Positions 60,544 through 64,000 of a stretch of DNA of 64,000 nt are shown piece by piece; within the stretch, counting starts at the first letter, position 1, and every line of letters starts with the position of its first letter. The stretch comes from Ralstonia condita (GTDB lineage Bacteria > Pseudomonadota > Gammaproteobacteria > Burkholderiales > Burkholderiaceae). The position numbers and the translations under genes were made by a program. Location of the stretch: assembly GCF_958405655.1 (NCBI RefSeq), contig NZ_CATYWO010000008.1, forward strand, positions 55,501 through 119,500. Reading direction: 5' to 3'. Under the pieces are notes generated by a model. It saw only the letters and a program-made list of their open reading frames with translations, ran no database searches and was not told the origin of the DNA.

Positions 60544-61605
60544 TTATTGTGGAGAAACAACGTCGAGCTTTGCCATGATGCCGTCCGCGTTGCTCAGTAT
60601 GCAATGCCTTCCAATCTCGATCACATTGGTCATTATTGCGAAATTCAACCCATCATCGAACGAGATTTTTTTTGACGACATTCGACCGGAAAGAATGGCA
60701 TCTTCTATAGTTTTTTTCGTTACACCATCTGCCAACCTATTGACAGGCTCGCATTGAAGTCGAATTTGATTTCCGTTGAATACACCGTCAATGCCTTTTG
60801 TCGCCTTGTCATCGATGCCATGAAGTAATGGAATTCCATCGAATCGAACACTATAGACGTCATGCGAGAACATGCCATGCGAATAGCACAATTCATAGGG
60901 AGACGGGCTGCCATCGACTCCGCTCATCGTGTGGCACGTGTTCTTGCCGGCCTGCGCGGTCAACAGCGGTCCAGTAAATGGGACATTGCGCCCATCAAGT
61001 TCCTTTCGTTGAGCTATAGCTTGATCTATTTTTTCTTCTTCTTGCAATGTAAGAGGTGCGGCTGCATCAACGTGCTTTGGTTTAATGTGTAAGTCGTAAT
61101 ATTTTTCACCAGGCCAATTCTTCTTTGCCTGCGCACAGGCGAGAGTTGCTTCCGCACCGTTCAATGAATCAGGCGGGATATCGTCCATATTTTTCCGATC
61201 GAAATCCGGCATTTTTACTGACCTAACCAAGTCCCCATTCGCTTTTCTTGTATTAATCGATAGGAAATTGTATTTCCCATTATTGCAATCGATTAGATAA
61301 TTGGTTTCGCCAACCTGGAACGCGTGGTCAGTTGAAGGTTGCTGAATTTCCTCGTACGTTTCTCTTATCCAGGCGGTAATTTGGCCGTTGCCGCCTTTCT
61401 TAACGGAATTTAGATCGACTTCAGCTTTGGAAAACAGTGGCGCTATGGAGTACGGAGGTACCGCTCTGACCCACCGCGGTGGCGTGGTTTGCTGAGGATC
61501 AGCGGGGAGCGTCGATAGCGGATCAGCGGATGGTGCTGCTTGACTAATACCGCTGAGCCATAAGAAGGCGATGGAGAGCGTGATGCGGAAAGTCGGATGC
61601 TGCAT
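60544..61605 (-). CDS. Exported protein of unknown function
   Basis: This 353-residue protein has a signal peptide (MQHPTFRITLSIAFLWLSGI, cleaved near SQAAPS). The mature region is low in GC, with YSIAPLFSKAEVDLNSVKKG, NYLIDCNNGKYNFLSINTRK and ELCYSHGMFSHDVYSVRFDG, and has about six Cys residues that could pair in the periplasm. I recognise no family. Base composition is unlike that of the neighbouring housekeeping genes and suggests transfer. The C-terminal 60 residues contain SGRMSSKKISFDDGLNF. Confidence 0.65.
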   Translation of the reverse strand: MQHPTFRITLSIAFLWLSGISQAAPSADPLSTLPADPQQTTPPRWVRAVPPYSIAPLFSKAEVDLNSVKKGGNGQITAWIRETYEEIQQPSTDHAFQVGETNYLIDCNNGKYNFLSINTRKANGDLVRSVKMPDFDRKNMDDIPPDSLNGAEATLACAQAKKNWPGEKYYDLHIKPKHVDAAAPLTLQEEEKIDQAIAQRKELDGRNVPFTGPLLTAQAGKNTCHTMSGVDGSPSPYELCYSHGMFSHDVYSVRFDGIPLLHGIDDKATKGIDGVFNGNQIRLQCEPVNRLADGVTKKTIEDAILSGRMSSKKISFDDGLNFAIMTNVIEIGRHCILSNADGIMAKLDVVSPQ

Positions 61606-61676
61606 TTTGCCTTCCTGATCAAGGTTGATTGCATTCGATTGTATGTGTTTCCGACATGAAGTCGATTGACTGCTCC

Positions 61677-61691
61677 TGGCCGAAAGCGGTC
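61677..61691. repeat. Dispersed GGCCGAAAGCGG motif, single arm
   Basis: TGGCCGAAAGCGGTC is the same as in the left arm at 60426-60440. It is intergenic. Confidence 0.55.
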
Positions 61692-61821
61692 CTAGAGCGC
61701 ACTGGCGGCGCGCACACGACGATTGTCCGCACTGCCCTCACACGATAGTGATAGCTTGCCCTACCATTCGCACCTTTGACCCTGTCGATCAAGGCAAACA
61801 TCGTTCCGCTAAAGAGCGTCC

Positions 61822-62466
61822 ATGCAACAGATTCTGATTTATTCTGACTCGCTGTCATGGGGCATCGTCCCGGGCACACGGCGACGTTTTGCGTTTCATG
61901 AGCGATGGCCTGGCGTCCTGGAGCAAGCGTTACAAGTTGAGGGGCATCCGACGCGCGTGCTCGAAGACTGTCTTAACGGCCGTTGTACTGTATTGGATGA
62001 TCCGATTCGACCGGGCCGCAACGGACTACATGGACTCGCCCAGCGTATCGAAATGCATTCGCCGTTGGCGCTGGTCATCCTGATGCTTGGTACAAACGAT
62101 TTTCAGGCAATTCACCGCCACTCTGCCAAAGATTCTGCACAAGGCATCGGCGAATTGGTCCGCGCCATCCGCCACGCGCCGGTCGAGCCCAATATGCCTA
62201 CGCCGTCAGTACTGATCGTGATTCCGCCAGCCATCATTGCACCCGCTGGCGCAATGGTCGATAAATTCGCTGGCGCGGAGCAAAAATGCGTTGGCCTCGC
62301 GCAAGCCTACCGTGAAGTGGCAGAAAAGTTGGGCTGTCCAGTTTTCGATACGAACAGCATCACATCCGCAAGTCGTATCGATGGCATACATCTCGATGCC
62401 GATCAGCATGTGGCGCTGGGTCGCGCAATTGCGCAAGCCGTCAAACCTTTGCTCACGCATCAATAA
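61822..62466 (+). CDS. SGNH/GDSL-type hydrolase
   Basis: This 214-residue enzyme has the four SGNH blocks. The nucleophile Ser is in ILIYSDSLSWGIVPG, a Gly lies in the second block near LEDCLNGRCT, GTND lies in LMLGTNDFQ, and the Asp/His pair is in RIDGIHLDADQHVALG. Members hydrolyse esters of lipids or acetylated sugars, and this one has no signal peptide, so it should be cytoplasmic. The DSLSWG opening resembles arylesterase/acyltransferase-type members. Confidence 0.88.
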   Translation: MQQILIYSDSLSWGIVPGTRRRFAFHERWPGVLEQALQVEGHPTRVLEDCLNGRCTVLDDPIRPGRNGLHGLAQRIEMHSPLALVILMLGTNDFQAIHRHSAKDSAQGIGELVRAIRHAPVEPNMPTPSVLIVIPPAIIAPAGAMVDKFAGAEQKCVGLAQAYREVAEKLGCPVFDTNSITSASRIDGIHLDADQHVALGRAIAQAVKPLLTHQ

Positions 62467-62572
62467 GAGAGATCTATTGCGACGATACGATTGTCATCCT
62501 TCTCGGGTTGAACCGAAGCGGGGTCGTTTGTCTAGATGATGATGGGCCGCTTCTGTCACTAACGTCTCTTAA

Positions 62573-62588
62573 TGGCCGGAAGCGGACA
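62573..62588. repeat. Dispersed GGCCGAAAGCGG motif, variant arm
   Basis: TGGCCGGAAGCGGACA differs by one base from the core of the arms at 60427 and 61677. It is intergenic. Confidence 0.45.
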
Positions 62589-62668
62589 ACTCCAACAGCT
62601 AACGCCCAACTACCACTCCGCCCCCACACAGGCATTCCCGCCCGTCACGGGAATGCATCAATCTATTG

Positions 62669-63034
62669 TTATTGGCTATAGCCCCGCCGCTCTATGGCGG
62701 CTAACACGTCCCACGTCTGCGGATCGACATCGCGCCCCCCGAGGGACATCGAAACGTAGGCGTCAATCGCATCCACAAAGCCTTTGATGAAGACCGGCGG
62801 GAACGCGTGTGCGGACAGATGTTGAAGCTGTTCGCGCAGCATGCCCGGGCGGCACTGGCCATGTGTGCGCATGGCGGTGCGGGTGCGCCGGAGATACGCC
62901 TGCGCCGCGATGGCCCCGTTCAGGTAGGTGCGGTTTTTGGTGAGCCTGCCTGTGTCGGACAACGTGGGCGATTGGGTGGGTGGTGCGGGTGGAGAGGGGT
63001 ACGACGCTGGTCGCGTCTCGTCTGCAATAGGCAT
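62669..63034 (-). CDS. Conserved-looking small protein of unknown function
   Basis: The 121-residue protein starts at 63034, where GGAGG lies 5 nt upstream. The longer frame that begins at 63241 is Pro/Ser-rich and lacks such a site. The first 40 residues are Pro-rich, and the rest is helical (LTKNRTYLNGAIAAQAYLRR; MLREQLQHLSAHAFPPVFIK; YVSMSLGGRDVDPQTWDVLA). No family is recognised. There is no signal peptide or membrane helix. Confidence 0.55.
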   Translation of the reverse strand: MPIADETRPASYPSPPAPPTQSPTLSDTGRLTKNRTYLNGAIAAQAYLRRTRTAMRTHGQCRPGMLREQLQHLSAHAFPPVFIKGFVDAIDAYVSMSLGGRDVDPQTWDVLAAIERRGYSQ

Positions 63035-63326
63035 AGGAGCCTCCGTGAGTATTGACGGGAGGTCCGCCTTCTCGTCGCCAGACGAAGGTGGCGGGCCTGA
63101 CGGCGGGGCTGGCGAACCGGTACTCACGGCAACCGGCAGACCCGAAGGTCTCCCCACCCGGCCCGCCATAGGAGGCATGCGCGAGTGTGCGCGAGCGTAT
63201 CCGCCATGCGGACGCTCGTTGTGAGTATGTCGAGTCGCCAAACCCGGCTGCCGTTGGTGCAGCAGCGGAATGGATTATAGCGATGGGGCCTGCGGCGAAA
63301 GTTGGATTCTTGATTCGCGGGCAGCG

Positions 63327-63599
63327 ACTGTCGGAAGGTCACGCTTCAGCCTCAAACAGTGGCGCTTCACCCTCAGAGAGTGGAACGCGAGGGTCAAACA
63401 CTGGCGTTTCACTGTTTGAGGGTCGGGCGTCAGTGTCAAAGCGTCGAATTCGACCCTCTGAGGGTCGCGTTTGAGCCTCAAACACTCGAACTTCACTGTC
63501 TGAGGGTCACGTTCCACTGTCTGAGGGTCGAGTGTCAGTCTCAGAGAGCCGAATTCGACTGTCCGAGGCTCGCGCTTCACGCTCCAACACTCGAACGGC
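63327..63599. repeat. Thirteen-unit 21-bp tandem repeat of a two-orientation 13-bp motif
   Basis: Cores of 13 bp begin every 21 bp from 63327 to 63579 without a single phase error, each followed by an 8-bp spacer. Cores such as ACTGTCTGAGGGT (twice) and its reverse-complement-like forms AGCCTCAAACACT and ACCCTCAGAGAGT alternate irregularly. Because 21 is a multiple of three, long frames stay open on both strands and give heptapeptide repeats (for example FECLRLK RDPQRVE on the minus strand, 63275-63658). Coding on either strand is not established. Confidence 0.9.
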
Positions 63600-63739
63600 G
63601 TGAGCGGGCTTGCCCGCCCCATGTGCGAGCGGTTTCCGTCAAATGTTGTGTACAGCATTGCGATACGCCGCAGCGGTAGCCAACCTCACCGGGTTGTGCC
63701 AATCGGCATGACGTTGATATCCGCTTTAGAAAGAACGCA

Positions 63740-63910
63740 ATGTCTCAGAACTTGATCTCGTTTCAACCCAGCGCCACCGACCTGACCGCCATTGACGGTG
63801 CGCTGAAGACGCTGGAAGAAAAGCTCGTCGGCCTGATTGGCCTGTCAGTCGAGCAGCGCAGCACGCTCATGAAGATGGGCGACAAATCCGAAGCGTTCTG
63901 CCGCCAGGCC
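63740..63910 (+). pseudogene. 5' part of a small gene interrupted by an IS66-type element
   Basis: The first 57 residues (MSQNLISFQPSATDLTAIDG; LIGLSVEQRSTLMKMGDKSE; AFCRQA) are intact and look like a conserved protein of Ralstonia and Xanthomonas that I recall as roughly 150 residues long. The frame then enters the terminal sequence of an insertion element at 63911 and stops at 63925. The function is unknown. The remainder, if kept, should lie beyond the right edge after the element. Confidence 0.6.
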
Positions 63911-64000
63911 GTAAGCACCCGGTGAACCCGTCTTGCCAGCTAGGTGGCGCTGGGCGTCCAGCGATGCGGGAGCAGTTCGGCGATGTCGGCCGCCTTGTGG
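63911..64000. mobile_element. End of an IS66-family insertion sequence
   Basis: The element begins GTAAGCACCCGGTGAACC, which fits the GTAAGCG-type ends of IS66 elements. Twenty-nine bases inside the end, a minus-strand transposase frame stops. The other end and the 8-bp target duplication are outside the window; the left flank would be GCCAGGCC (63903-63910). Confidence 0.7.
63940..64000 (-). CDS. C-terminus of IS66-family transposase (cut by window edge)
   Basis: The last 19 codons before the stop read HKAADIAELLPHRWTPSAT. The pattern IxELLPxRW is the usual end of IS66-type transposases. Only this end is visible. Its place next to the terminal GTAAGC sequence supports the assignment. Confidence 0.65.
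   Translation of the reverse strand, partial: HKAADIAELLPHRWTPSAT

Noticed and set aside
63327..63599. CRISPR array
   Set aside because: The units are 13 + 8 bp, far too short. The spacers are not unique sequences, the cores occur in both orientations and no cas gene is near.
63275..63658. Heptapeptide-repeat protein encoded by the 21-bp array
   Set aside because: Frames stay open on both strands simply because the period is a multiple of three. No ribosome site or non-repeat domain supports either one, so only the repeat is annotated.

Overview
The window reads as a chromosomal segment of a high-GC betaproteobacterium of the Burkholderiaceae, most likely Ralstonia. The basis is the codon usage, the split type II secretion locus (gspC reversed, then gspG-N, then gspDEF), the Lrp/hppD pair, the fused indolepyruvate oxidoreductase, and my recollection of homologues. 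No rRNA, tRNA or CRISPR was found.

Layout. 1-5.0 kb: the end of a probable acetyltransferase gene, a chemoreceptor, a divergent Lrp regulator / 4-hydroxyphenylpyruvate dioxygenase pair, and an exported EF-hand protein. 5.05-17.4 kb: a complete type II secretion locus, gspC(-) then gspGHIJKLMNDEF(+), with short gaps and several overlaps. 17.4-39.7 kb: ordinary housekeeping and accessory metabolism. This includes a flavin-type oxidase with a divergent MocR regulator, a 1186-residue indolepyruvate ferredoxin oxidoreductase, exonuclease I, AdhP-type and D-lactate-type dehydrogenases, an HD protein divergent from a Crp/Fnr regulator, two MFS transporters, a ferritin-like protein, a Cache chemoreceptor, an SDR, MarR, LuxR-type and TetR regulators, a PAP2 phosphatase and a YdeI-like protein.

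40.1-57.4 kb is the accessory core, read entirely on the minus strand. A VgrG with a C-terminal transthyretin-like adaptor is followed by a full-length Rhs toxin (1601 aa), its secreted-type immunity gene and a separate PAAR gene. Behind these lies an archive of displaced Rhs C-terminal tips. Four 5'-truncated copies share the same Rhs core end but each carries a different toxin tip and immunity gene. Several decayed tips, core scraps and solitary immunity genes lie among them. Most toxin and immunity genes touch at an ATGA or TGATG junction. Short stem-loops sit after three immunity genes. The simplest reading is that the VgrG/PAAR/Rhs set is the delivery apparatus, and that homologous recombination through the repeated core can replace the active tip with a stored one.

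57.7-64 kb: a DUF305 membrane protein, a YegD-like Hsp70, small exported proteins of unknown function, an SGNH hydrolase, and a 13-unit, exactly 21-bp-periodic repeat array that has a two-unit relative upstream of vgrG. At the right edge a gene is cut by the end of an IS66-type insertion sequence.
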